From: Variovorax paradoxus
GTDB taxonomy: Bacteria > Pseudomonadota > Gammaproteobacteria > Burkholderiales > Burkholderiaceae_C
NCBI RefSeq assembly: GCF_902712855.1
Contig: NZ_LR743507.1
Coordinates: forward strand, 3,024,001 to 3,088,000
Reading direction: 5' to 3'
DNA: 64,000 bases
The notes below the pieces were generated by a model. That model did not search any database. It saw only the letters and a program-made list of their open reading frames with translations, and was not told where the DNA came from. Every line of letters begins with the position of its first letter. The stretch's first letter is position 1. Position numbers and translations under genes: made by a program. This document shows positions 55,503 to 63,852 of this stretch, piece by piece.

Positions 55503-55579
55503 AGGCGCGTAGCTCAGCTGGTTAGAGCACCACCTTGACATGGTGGGGGTCGTTGGTTCGAGTCCAATCGCGCCTACCA
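55503..55579 (+). tRNA. tRNA-Val (GAC)
   Basis: A 77-nt cloverleaf with encoded CCA. The acceptor stem AGGCGCG pairs with CGCGCCT, the D arm reads AGCTCAGCTGGTTAGAGC, the anticodon arm CCACCTTGACATGGTGG exposes GAC, and the T arm reads GTTGGTTCGAGTCCAAT. Downstream of relA by 48 nt. Confidence 0.97.
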
Positions 55580-55626
55580 ATTTCTGTTCCGTCCCGGCCA
55601 ACCACCGGATCAACTGAACAGTTCAT

Positions 55627-55645
55627 GCACCGGGTTCCCCGGTGC
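55627..55645 (+). terminator. Perfect 8-bp hairpin after tRNA-Val
   Basis: GCACCGGG-TTC-CCCGGTGC is a perfect stem-loop 48 nt after the tRNA. It has no following T-run, so intrinsic termination would be weak; it may instead protect the tRNA precursor 3' end. The rest of 55580-55747 shows no gene. Confidence 0.4.
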
Positions 55646-55747
55646 GTCATTCGTCCCATCTTGGTGATGCAGTAAAGAACAAGGCCATCTTGTTGTGCTA
55701 CTTTGGGCGCTCTGCAACCACCTCCAAAATTCTTGATAAGCGATCAG

Positions 55748-56116
55748 ATGAATACGCGGTCAACGCCGGTTGATCGGGCTGATGCCGATGAGCGTCTGAC
55801 CTTGCTGCTGGAGCAGGCTCCCCTCGAGTTTGCTCGTGCGGTCTACGGCATCAATGACCATGCAGGTGGTCGCACCGAAACCATGGCGGCGCGCGAGGTG
55901 GCTCGTGCGCAGCGACAGGGCATGCCTTTGACGGAGGAGCGCGCCGAGCAACGTGCCCGTGCTTATCTTCCGACCCAGGGCCAGGAGCACTGTCCGCGTT
56001 GCTGGGTGGTCTACGGTCAGAAGAGTCCGCTGCGTTTTCGTGCAGCCTCCGGCGAGTGTCCGGAGAGTGCGTCATGTCATTCGTGCGGTGCTGAGTACAC
56101 GACCTCATCGGACTGA
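55748..56116 (+). CDS. Hypothetical protein with zinc-ribbon-like cysteines
   Basis: A 122-residue protein from ATG 55748. The C-terminal third carries paired cysteines, CPRCWVVYG and, after a 20-residue gap, CHSCGAEY, suggesting a zinc ribbon at about 84-117. The N-terminal part is helical and charged (ADERLTLLLEQAPLEFARAV). No named family recognised. Base composition is slightly less GC-rich than neighbours, like the phaR-rimO block after it. Confidence 0.7.
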   Translation: MNTRSTPVDRADADERLTLLLEQAPLEFARAVYGINDHAGGRTETMAAREVARAQRQGMPLTEERAEQRARAYLPTQGQEHCPRCWVVYGQKSPLRFRAASGECPESASCHSCGAEYTTSSD

Positions 56117-56217
56117 ACCCGGAGCGGGTTGCGGTCAGGGTAAACCTTGTCGCGACGCAGCAAAACCGCTCCCTAGAATCATCCGATGACATGGGCGTCC
56201 ATGTGAAGGAGTCCGCA

Positions 56218-56751
56218 GTGCAGAGCAAGAAGTCCGGGGTCAAGCCGGTGCAGCGTGTGATCAAGAAGTACCCCAACCGAAGGCTCTACGACACCGAGAC
56301 GTCCACATACATCACCCTCTCCGAGGTGAAGCAACTGGTCATCCAGAACGCTCAGTTCGTAGTTCGTGACGCCAAGACCGGTGACGATCTGACGCGCAGC
56401 ATCCTGCTGCAGATCATTCTCGAAGAAGAGGCGGGTGGCGCACCGATGTTCACCGAGCCGGTTCTGGCCAACATCATCCGTTTCTACGGACAGGCGATGC
56501 AGGGCTACATGGGACCGTACCTGGAAAAGAACATCCAGGCCATGACCGAGGTGCAAGCCCAACTGGCTGAAAAGGCCGAAGGCCTGACACCGGAGATGTG
56601 GTCTCGCTTCATGAGCATGCAGTCGCCCATGCTGCAGGGGCTGATGGGCAACTACGTCGAACAATCGAAAAACGTTTTCCTTCAGATGCAGGAGCAGATG
56701 CAGAAGAACACCGAGCAGGTGCTGGGGGCCTTTGGCATCAAGCGTCCCTGA
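56218..56751 (+). CDS. phaR: Polyhydroxyalkanoate synthesis repressor PhaR
   Basis: A protein of 177 residues. The DNA-binding N-terminus reads VIKKYPNRRLYDTETSTYIT then LSEVKQLV; RSILLQIILEEEAGGAPMFT and the helical C-terminus (YLEKNIQAMTEVQAQLAEKA) match PhaR. It binds PHA granules and represses phasin genes. GTG 56218 is chosen because AAGGAG lies 6 nt upstream and gives the family's short N-terminus; ATG 56191 would add nine residues without a binding site. Confidence 0.93.
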   Translation: MQSKKSGVKPVQRVIKKYPNRRLYDTETSTYITLSEVKQLVIQNAQFVVRDAKTGDDLTRSILLQIILEEEAGGAPMFTEPVLANIIRFYGQAMQGYMGPYLEKNIQAMTEVQAQLAEKAEGLTPEMWSRFMSMQSPMLQGLMGNYVEQSKNVFLQMQEQMQKNTEQVLGAFGIKRP

Positions 56752-56850
56752 GCTGCACCGCGCTGGACGAAAAGGCCTGAACCTCATCCGTAGCCGAAGG
56801 TTTTCCAATCATTGCCCGGCCGTCACTGATAGCTGGGACAATAGAGGCAT

Positions 56851-58257
56851 ATGAGCGAAGTTGCCTCCCCCGAACGTACGGCCACGCCGACCGCCCCGAA
56901 GGTCGGATTCGTGAGCCTGGGCTGCCCCAAGGCCCTGACAGATTCCGAGTTGATCCTGACCCAGCTAAGCGCAGAGGGTTATCAAACTGCCAAGACCTTC
57001 GAAGGCGCCGACCTGGTGATCGTCAACACCTGTGGCTTCATCGACGATGCCGTGAGGGAAAGCCTGGACACCATCGGCGAAGCGCTGGCAGAGAACGGTC
57101 GTGTGATCGTCACCGGCTGCCTGGGTGCCAAGACGGGCGACCAGGGCGGCAACCTGGTGCGTCAAATGCATCCGAGTGTGCTGGCCGTGACCGGTCCGCA
57201 TGCCACGCAGGAGGTCATGGATGCTGTGCATGCCAATCTGCCCAAGCCGCACGATCCGTTTGTCGACCTGGTGCCGAACACCTTTGGCGTTGCCGGCCTC
57301 AAGCTGACGCCGCGCCACTATGCGTACCTGAAGATCAGTGAAGGCTGCAACCACCGTTGTACGTTCTGCATCATTCCGTCGATGCGCGGCGACCTCGTGT
57401 CGCGGCCCGTCGGCGACGTGCTGAGCGAGGCGAAGGCACTGTTCGAAGGTGGGGTGAAAGAGCTGCTCGTGATCAGTCAGGACACCTCGGCCTACGGTGT
57501 CGACGTGAAGTACCGAACCGGGTTCTGGGATGGCAAGCCCGTCAAGACCCGCATGCTCGAACTGGTTCGGACGCTGGGTGAGATCGCCGAGCCCTACGGA
57601 GCATGGGTCCGCCTGCACTATGTGTATCCCTATCCAAGCGTCGACGAAGTCATTCCGCTCATGGCGAGCGGTTTGGTGCTGCCTTACCTCGACGTGCCGT
57701 TGCAACACAGTCATCCCGACGTGCTAAAGCGTATGAAGCGCCCGGCAAGTGGCGAGAAGAACCTCGAGCGTCTGGCACGTTGGCGCGAGGTGTGCCCCGA
57801 GCTTGTGATTCGTAGCACCTTCATTGCCGGCTTTCCTGGTGAGACGGAGCAGGAATTCGAGCATCTGCTCGATTTCATCCGTGAGGCCGAAATCGATCGC
57901 GCCGGTTGCTTTGCCTACAGTCCCGTCGAAGGTGCAACTGCCAACGACATTCCTGGCATGCTGCCGGAGCCTGAGCGTGAGGCGCGCAGGGCGCGCTTCA
58001 TGGAGGTGGCAGAAGCCGTGTCGATTGCCAAGCTGCAAAAGCGCATCGGTTCGACGATGCAGGTGCTGGTTGATTCGGCGCCCGCCATGGGCCGAAAGGG
58101 CGGAGTGGGGCGTACGTATGCCGATGCGCCGGAGATCGACGGCACGGTTCGTCTGCTGCCGCCCGAGAAGATCAGCAAGACGCTCAAGGTCGGTGAGTTC
58201 ACGCGCGCGCGAATCGTGGGCGCGGAAGGTCACGACCTGATTGCGCTGCCTGTTTGA
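56851..58257 (+). CDS. rimO: Ribosomal protein S12 methylthiotransferase RimO
   Basis: A protein of 468 residues. The N-terminal UPF0004 domain has conserved cysteines in VSLGCPKALTDSEL, IVNTCGFIDDA and VTGCLGAK. The radical-SAM cluster motif is EGCNHRCTFCIIPSMRGDLV (CxxxCxxC). A C-terminal TRAM domain ends GAEGHDLIALPV. It adds a methylthio group to Asp88 of protein S12. A motif variant, CPKAL instead of the common CPKNL, is noted. The start has no strong ribosome binding site; ATG 56851 fits the family. Confidence 0.96.
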   Translation: MSEVASPERTATPTAPKVGFVSLGCPKALTDSELILTQLSAEGYQTAKTFEGADLVIVNTCGFIDDAVRESLDTIGEALAENGRVIVTGCLGAKTGDQGGNLVRQMHPSVLAVTGPHATQEVMDAVHANLPKPHDPFVDLVPNTFGVAGLKLTPRHYAYLKISEGCNHRCTFCIIPSMRGDLVSRPVGDVLSEAKALFEGGVKELLVISQDTSAYGVDVKYRTGFWDGKPVKTRMLELVRTLGEIAEPYGAWVRLHYVYPYPSVDEVIPLMASGLVLPYLDVPLQHSHPDVLKRMKRPASGEKNLERLARWREVCPELVIRSTFIAGFPGETEQEFEHLLDFIREAEIDRAGCFAYSPVEGATANDIPGMLPEPEREARRARFMEVAEAVSIAKLQKRIGSTMQVLVDSAPAMGRKGGVGRTYADAPEIDGTVRLLPPEKISKTLKVGEFTRARIVGAEGHDLIALPV

Positions 58258-58275
58258 TGCGGATTCGTACAGACA

Positions 58276-58304
58276 AGAAAAAAGCCACCGGAGACCGGTG
58301 GCTT
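58276..58304 (-). terminator. Intrinsic terminator of tRNA-Leu copy 1
   Basis: AAGCCACCGG-TCT-CCGGTGGCTT on the minus strand is a perfect 10-bp stem (58282-58304), followed by a run of T (AAAAAA on the plus strand). It ends the minus-strand tRNA-Leu transcript, 35 nt past the mature end, and also faces the rimO end on the plus strand. An identical stem recurs at 58597-58619. Confidence 0.85.
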
Positions 58305-58338
58305 GTTTCGACTGACCTGGCGGGGGTCAGTTTGTATC

Positions 58339-58423
<85 letters not shown>

Positions 58424-58592
58424 TTCATATCTGTCGAAGCATCTATGTGTCTTTGCTTTTCAGCAAAGACTGCGAGTATACACAATTCTCAGCAACTTTC
58501 TGGCTGGCCGAATCGCATGCGCACGCGCTTTTGTTTTTCAAGTTGGCCCCGTTGCTTGCATCGCCCGTTCGACGTGGATTCAAGCGACCATG

Positions 58593-58619
58593 AAAAAAGC
58601 CACCGGAGACCGGTGGCTT
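58593..58619 (-). terminator. Intrinsic terminator of tRNA-Leu copy 2
   Basis: The same perfect stem, AAGCCACCGG-TCT-CCGGTGGCTT on the minus strand at 58597-58619, followed by a T-run of six. Each of the two tRNA genes therefore has its own terminator, and copy 1 must have its own promoter in 58424-58590. Confidence 0.85.
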
Positions 58620-58653
58620 GAATCGGATGACCTGGTAAAGGTCTATTTAAACT

Positions 58654-58738
<85 letters not shown>

Positions 58739-58765
58739 CCACAGAGCTGCCGAAGCAGCTATGTT

Positions 58766-61081
58766 TTGAATTTCAGGAAAGAAGGAGATCATATCAAAAA
58801 TAATGTCAGTTCCAGCAGCTTGTTGGACGAATTCGAAGGAACTGTTCAAGGACATCGCGACGGACACGGTTTCGTGCAGCGCGACGATGGCGAAGCAGAC
58901 ATCTACCTGCCACCGAACGAGATGCGCGCCGTGCTCCACAAGGACCGTGTCAAGGCGCGTGTCGTGCGGCAGGACCGCCGCGGTCGCCCTGAAGGGCGCG
59001 TCGTGGAAATCGTCGAGCGTCCCGAGCAACCGATCATCGGTCGCCTGCTGCATGAAGGCGGCATCTGGCTCGTTGCACCCGAGGACAAGCGTTACGGCCA
59101 GGACGTCCTGATTCCCAAGGGAGCGACTGGCCCTGCAAAAGTCGGGCAGGTTGTCGTCGTGCAACTCACCGAGCCGCCGGCGTTGTTCGGCCAGCCCGTG
59201 GGCCGTGTGAAAGAAGTGCTGGGGGAGATCGACGACCCCGGCATGGAGATCGAGATCGCCGTGCGCAAGTACGGCGTGCCGCACCAGTTCTCCGCGGAAT
59301 GCCTCGCCGAGGCCAAGGCCTTGCCCGAGAAAGTGCGGCCCGCCGACAAGAAGGGTCGCGTCGACCTGACCGATGTTCCGCTCGTCACTATCGACGGCGA
59401 GGATGCACGCGACTTCGACGACGCTGTCTACTGCGAACCCGCTAAGGTAGGCCGTGGCAAGGGCTGGCGGCTGCTGGTCGCCATTGCCGACGTCAGCGCC
59501 TATGTGCGCACGGGCTCGCCGATCGACATCGACGCCTACGACCGCGCCACCAGCGTGTATTTCCCGCGGCGCGTCATTCCGATGCTGCCCGAGAAACTGT
59601 CGAATGGCCTGTGCTCGCTGAACCCGGAGGTCGAGCGCCTGTGCATGGTGTGCGACATGCTGGTCGCGGCCGATGGCGAGATCTACGCGTACCAGTTCTA
59701 TCCGGCGGTGATGTTCAGCCATGCACGCTTCACGTACACCGAGGTGGCCGCGATCCTCGGCAACACGCGTGGTCCCGAAGCAGCCAAGCGCAAGGATCGC
59801 GTGAAGGACCTGCTGAACCTTGCGGACGTCTACAAGGCGCTGCTGAAGCAGCGCGGCAAGCGTGGCGCGGTCGACTTCGAGACCACCGAGACGCAGATCA
59901 TCTGCGACGACGCGGGACGCATCGAAAAGATCGTGCCGCGCACGCGCAACGAAGCGCACCGTCTCATCGAGGAAGCGATGCTCGCGGCCAACGTGTGCAG
60001 CGCCGACTTCATCGCCGAAGGCAAGCATCCCGGTCTGTACCGCGTGCACGAGGGCCCGACGCCCGAGAAGAAGGAAATCCTGCGCGGTTACCTGAAGGCC
60101 ATGGGCGTGGGCCTCAGCATCACGGACGATCCCCGGCCGGGCGAGTTCCAGGCGATCGCCGAGGCCACCAAGGAGCGCCCCGACGCGCAGCAGATCCACA
60201 CCATGCTGCTTCGCTCGATGCAGCAGGCGATCTACACGCCGATCAACAGCGGCCACTTCGGGCTGGCCTACGAGGCCTACACGCATTTCACAAGCCCGAT
60301 CCGGCGCTACCCCGATCTGCTGGTGCACCGCGTGATCAAGGCGATCCTGTCGAAGACGCGCTACCAGCTGCCCATGTTGCCGACCCCGGGCGAGGCGCAT
60401 GCCAAGCTGGCCAAGCGGCTCGCGTCGCGCGTGAAGGCGCCGACCAACAAGCCGCAGAAGGCCACGGTGGCGCCGAGCAAGGAAGTGCTCGCCTGGGAGG
60501 CCGCGGGCCTGCATTGCAGCGCCAACGAGCGCCGTGCCGACGAGGCCAGCCGCGACGTCGAAGCCTGGCTCAAGTGCAAGTACATGCGCGAGCATCTCGG
60601 CGAGGAATATGGCGGCGTGGTCACCGCGGCCACCACCTTCGGCATCTTCGTCACGCTCGATGCGATGTACGTCGAAGGGCTGGTGCACATCACCGAACTC
60701 GGCGGCGAGTACTTCAAGTTCGACGAGATGCGTCAGGAGTTGCGCGGCGAGCGCACCGGCATCCGCTACGCCATCGGCACCCGCGTGCGGGTGCAGGTGA
60801 GCCGCGTCGACCTCGATGGCCGCAAGATCGACTTCCGCCTCGTGCGCGAAGGCGAGGAGCTGACTGCGCGCGCCATGAAGGACAAGGGCGCAGCATCCTC
60901 GGGCGTGCCGGTCAAGGCATCGACCAAACGCAGTTCGCGCCATAAGTCCGATGCCGTTGCCGAGCAACCGCACGAACGTGGCACATCGACCTCGGCAGGG
61001 CCGCAGTCGGCGATGCAGGCCTTCAAGTCGGCGGTCAAGAAGGCGGCCAACAAGATGAAGGGGCGCAAGCCGCGCCGCTGA
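58766..61081 (+). CDS. rnr: Ribonuclease R
   Basis: A protein of about 760-771 residues. Cold-shock domains (FEGTVQGHRDGHGFVQRDDG), the RNB catalytic core with DGEDARDFDDAVYCEP (metal-binding aspartates), YTHFTSPIRRYPDLLVHR, an S1 domain (GGVVTAATTFGIFVTLD) and a basic tail (KKAANKMKGRKPRR) are all present. It degrades structured RNA 3'-to-5'. The start is uncertain: TTG 58766 is the first conventional codon but has no ribosome binding site. GGAG at 58784-58787 sits 5 nt before an in-frame ATC at 58793. No in-frame ATG occurs before residue 50. Confidence 0.94.
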   Translation: MNFRKEGDHIKNNVSSSSLLDEFEGTVQGHRDGHGFVQRDDGEADIYLPPNEMRAVLHKDRVKARVVRQDRRGRPEGRVVEIVERPEQPIIGRLLHEGGIWLVAPEDKRYGQDVLIPKGATGPAKVGQVVVVQLTEPPALFGQPVGRVKEVLGEIDDPGMEIEIAVRKYGVPHQFSAECLAEAKALPEKVRPADKKGRVDLTDVPLVTIDGEDARDFDDAVYCEPAKVGRGKGWRLLVAIADVSAYVRTGSPIDIDAYDRATSVYFPRRVIPMLPEKLSNGLCSLNPEVERLCMVCDMLVAADGEIYAYQFYPAVMFSHARFTYTEVAAILGNTRGPEAAKRKDRVKDLLNLADVYKALLKQRGKRGAVDFETTETQIICDDAGRIEKIVPRTRNEAHRLIEEAMLAANVCSADFIAEGKHPGLYRVHEGPTPEKKEILRGYLKAMGVGLSITDDPRPGEFQAIAEATKERPDAQQIHTMLLRSMQQAIYTPINSGHFGLAYEAYTHFTSPIRRYPDLLVHRVIKAILSKTRYQLPMLPTPGEAHAKLAKRLASRVKAPTNKPQKATVAPSKEVLAWEAAGLHCSANERRADEASRDVEAWLKCKYMREHLGEEYGGVVTAATTFGIFVTLDAMYVEGLVHITELGGEYFKFDEMRQELRGERTGIRYAIGTRVRVQVSRVDLDGRKIDFRLVREGEELTARAMKDKGAASSGVPVKASTKRSSRHKSDAVAEQPHERGTSTSAGPQSAMQAFKSAVKKAANKMKGRKPRR

Positions 61082-61140
61082 GCCTGCAGCTGCAAGCGCC
61101 ATCGACAACATGACAACAGAGAAAGAAAGAGACACAGAGC

Positions 61141-61905
61141 ATGAGTGCTGAAGACAACAAGGGCCGTATCGCCATCGTCACCGGAGCAGGCTCCGGCATC
61201 GGCCGCGCCGCGGCGCTGGCGCTGCTGGGCGACGGCTGGAGCGTGGTTCTCGCCGGCCGCCGACTGGAACCGCTGGCGCAGGTCGCTGAAGAATCGGGCG
61301 CTGGCGACCGTGCCTTGTCCGTGCCGACCGACGTGTCGAAGGCCGACTCGGTGCAAGCCCTGTTCGCTGCCGCCGTCGAGCGCTTCGGCCGCGTCGACCT
61401 GCTGTTCAACAACGCCGGCGTGGGCAACCCGCCCGGACCGTTCGAGGACTGGACGCCCGAGCAGTGGCAGGGCGTGGTCGACATCAACCTGACCGGCATG
61501 TTCTTCTGCATCCAGCAGGCATTCCGGACAATGAAGGCGCAGACGCCGATGGGCGGGCGCATCATCAACAACGGTTCGATCTCGGCCACGGCGCCGCGTC
61601 CCAATTCGGCCGCCTACACGTCCACCAAGCACGCGGTCGAAGGGCTGACCAAGACGGCGTCGCTCGACGGGCGCAAGTACGACATCGCGGTGGGGCAGGT
61701 GGACGTGGGCAACGCCATGACCGAACTGGCTGCGCGCATGGCCAAGGGCGTGCCGCAGGCCAATGGCGAACTGGCGATCGAGCCGCTCATCGATGTGAAG
61801 ATCGTGGGCCAGTCGGTGCTCTACATGGCCAACCTGCCGCTGGAAGCCAACGTGCTGTTCCACACCATCATGGCCACGAAGATGCCCTTCGTCGGCCGCG
61901 GCTAG
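61141..61905 (+). CDS. Short-chain dehydrogenase/reductase
   Basis: A protein of 254 residues. The cofactor site reads AIVTGAGSGIGRAAALAL near 11-28, NNAG in LFNNAGVGNPPGPFE, catalytic Ser in NNGSISATAPRPNS, and the YxxxK pair in AAYTSTKHAVEG. The GRR after the second strand suggests NADPH preference. Substrate unknown. It follows rnr by 59 nt with AGAGAAAGAAAGAGAC upstream, and is convergent with the NAD(P)HX repair gene. Confidence 0.88.
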   Translation: MSAEDNKGRIAIVTGAGSGIGRAAALALLGDGWSVVLAGRRLEPLAQVAEESGAGDRALSVPTDVSKADSVQALFAAAVERFGRVDLLFNNAGVGNPPGPFEDWTPEQWQGVVDINLTGMFFCIQQAFRTMKAQTPMGGRIINNGSISATAPRPNSAAYTSTKHAVEGLTKTASLDGRKYDIAVGQVDVGNAMTELAARMAKGVPQANGELAIEPLIDVKIVGQSVLYMANLPLEANVLFHTIMATKMPFVGRG

Positions 61906-61913
61906 CCGCTCGG

Positions 61914-63383
61914 TCAGACCGGTGCGCGGCGGGCCAGCGTGCCGGCCGTGAGCGGGGCCGCATCGGCCGGCCAGGTGTCGGCGATGTGGCCATGGAGCCA
62001 GACCGCTTCGCATGCGGCATCGAATGCCGGTCGACGCATGGCCAGTGCCGCGCCGACCATGCCGGCCAGCACGTCGCCGGTGCCCGCGGTGGCGAGGCGG
62101 GCGTTGCCGGTCAGGTTGACGACCGGAGGCCGATCGGCTTCAGCGCTGGCGATCACCGTGCCTGATCCCTTGAGCACCACTGCGGCGACGAAGCGCGATG
62201 CGAGTTGGCGGGCTGCCGACAGCCGGTCGGCCTGCACTTCACCGGCCGTCCGGCCCAGCAGGCGTGCAGCTTCCAGCGGGTGCGGCGTCAGTACCGTCGG
62301 CGCACCGCTCTTCCCTCGTGCCGCCAATTGGACTTGGAGCGCCGCATCCGCGGCGATGGCGTTGAGCGCATCGGCGTCGAGCACCAGTGCCGCTGCGGTC
62401 GAAAGCACGCGCGGCAGCAGGTCACGCACCGCATCGCCGCCGCCGCAACCGCACACGGCGGTCATGCCCGAGAGGTCCAGTGAACGGGCGTCCCGCAGCA
62501 TCAGTTCGGGTTGCGAGACGTCGACCGGCGCCACGCCCGGGTCCAGCAGGCCGACGAATACGCGCCCCGCTCCTGCATGCAGCGCGGCCGAGCCGGCAAG
62601 CAGCGCGGCACCGGCCATGCCGGATGCCCCGCCGATCACCGCGACGTCGCCGTAGCTGCCCTTGTGCGACGCGTGCGTTCGGGGCCGCTGCGTGGGCGCG
62701 CCGGCGATTCGTGCCGTCGGTTGCTGCGCGTTGGCGAACGCGTCACAGCCGAGGTCGTCGAACCACACCGTGCCCGCCGCATCCCGGCCTTGCGCCGTGA
62801 ACAGGCCGGGCTTCAGGCTGAGAAAGGTGATGCATGCGCGGCTCGCTGCCGGTGTGTGATGCGCGTCGTGAAAGAGGGCGCCGGTGTCCGCGTTCAGTCC
62901 GGAAGGCACGTCGACGCTGAGCACCGGCAGGGCGGTTCCATTCATCTGCGCGAGCCACTCGGCCATCGTGCCTCCCGGCGGCCGGGACGACCCGATGCCC
63001 AGCAGTGCGTCGATGGCCAGTTCGTAGCTGGAGGGCGGCGCCGAGGCAAAGGTGACCCCCGCATCGCGCGCCCTCTGCAGCGAGGCCTGGGCATCCGGCG
63101 GCAGGCGGGCTTCGTCGCCTGCGAACGTGACGACCGGATGGAAGCCGCGATGTCGCAACCGGGCGGCCGCCTCGAAGCCGTCGCCACCGTTGTTGCCGGG
63201 CCCGCAGGCGACCCAGATGGTCCGCGCGTGGGGCGCGATCGCCATGGCCAGCCGCGCCACCCCGAGGCCGGCGCGCTGCATGAGCGTGTGAGGGGGCAGG
63301 GCGGCTGCAGCGGCCTGCTCGATGCGGCGGGTGGCTGCGATGTCGAACAGATCTGCGGCGGTGGCGGACGTGATGCGGTGCAT
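61914..63383 (-). CDS. nnr: Bifunctional NAD(P)H-hydrate epimerase / ADP-dependent dehydratase
   Basis: A protein of 489 residues. The N-terminal YjeF_N domain shows VACGPGNNGGDGFEAAARL near 58-76 and VDVPSGLNADTG. The C-terminal ribokinase-like domain has GDVAVIGGASGMAGAALLAG, LTPHPLEAARLL, and LATAGTGDVLAGMVGA. It repairs hydrated NADH and NADPH. It is divergent from the small membrane protein gene. Confidence 0.94.
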   Translation of the reverse strand: MHRITSATAADLFDIAATRRIEQAAAAALPPHTLMQRAGLGVARLAMAIAPHARTIWVACGPGNNGGDGFEAAARLRHRGFHPVVTFAGDEARLPPDAQASLQRARDAGVTFASAPPSSYELAIDALLGIGSSRPPGGTMAEWLAQMNGTALPVLSVDVPSGLNADTGALFHDAHHTPAASRACITFLSLKPGLFTAQGRDAAGTVWFDDLGCDAFANAQQPTARIAGAPTQRPRTHASHKGSYGDVAVIGGASGMAGAALLAGSAALHAGAGRVFVGLLDPGVAPVDVSQPELMLRDARSLDLSGMTAVCGCGGGDAVRDLLPRVLSTAAALVLDADALNAIAADAALQVQLAARGKSGAPTVLTPHPLEAARLLGRTAGEVQADRLSAARQLASRFVAAVVLKGSGTVIASAEADRPPVVNLTGNARLATAGTGDVLAGMVGAALAMRRPAFDAACEAVWLHGHIADTWPADAAPLTAGTLARRAPV

Positions 63384-63429
63384 CGATCCATTGTGCCGTC
63401 GTGTCTGCGCGCGTATCTATCATCGGCCG

Positions 63430-63852
63430 ATGACGTTCAAGACCCTCGGCTGGTTGCTGGTGCTGTTTTTCGCGTGGCTCGCCGGCTTCGTCGGCACCGC
63501 CCTCGCGCTGGTTGCCGGCGCGGCCTGGGCCATCGGCTTGCTGGCCGTGGTGTGGGGACTGTTCCTGCTGTCCGTGGCGCTCCGGCGCGTGCCGCTGCGC
63601 GACATTGCGTGGGCACTGGGCGTGGGCTACGGCTTCGGCGTGGTGCGTTGGCTCGACGTGCCGGTGGCCCCCGGTCTGGCAAGCTGGCTGTTGCTGGGCG
63701 CAGACCTGCTATGCCTGCTGTTCTTCGCGCTGATCGCGCCGGCCTTGCTGGCCTTGATTGCCGGCCGCTGGGCGCCGCTGCCCGAGTCAGAGCTGCCGGT
63801 GGAGCGCCCCGCGAGCCCCGACCAGCTGCGCCGTTGGGCTCCTAGAGACTGA
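63430..63852 (+). CDS. Hypothetical membrane protein
   Basis: A 140-residue protein from ATG 63430 with three or four hydrophobic helices (FKTLGWLLVLFFAWLAGFVG, LLAVVWGLFLLSVAL, then two later spans near 75-115) and a short cytoplasmic tail SPDQLRRWAPRD. No family recognised. It is divergent from nnr (46-nt gap), and its 3' end overlaps the convergent DadA-like gene by 11 nt. Confidence 0.75.
   Translation: MTFKTLGWLLVLFFAWLAGFVGTALALVAGAAWAIGLLAVVWGLFLLSVALRRVPLRDIAWALGVGYGFGVVRWLDVPVAPGLASWLLLGADLLCLLFFALIAPALLALIAGRWAPLPESELPVERPASPDQLRRWAPRD

Noticed and set aside
58804..59111. A 102-residue frame with a normal ATG at the start of rnr
   Set aside because: It is out of frame with the conserved RNase R sequence and shows no family match; only its start position is interesting, as discussed for the rnr start.
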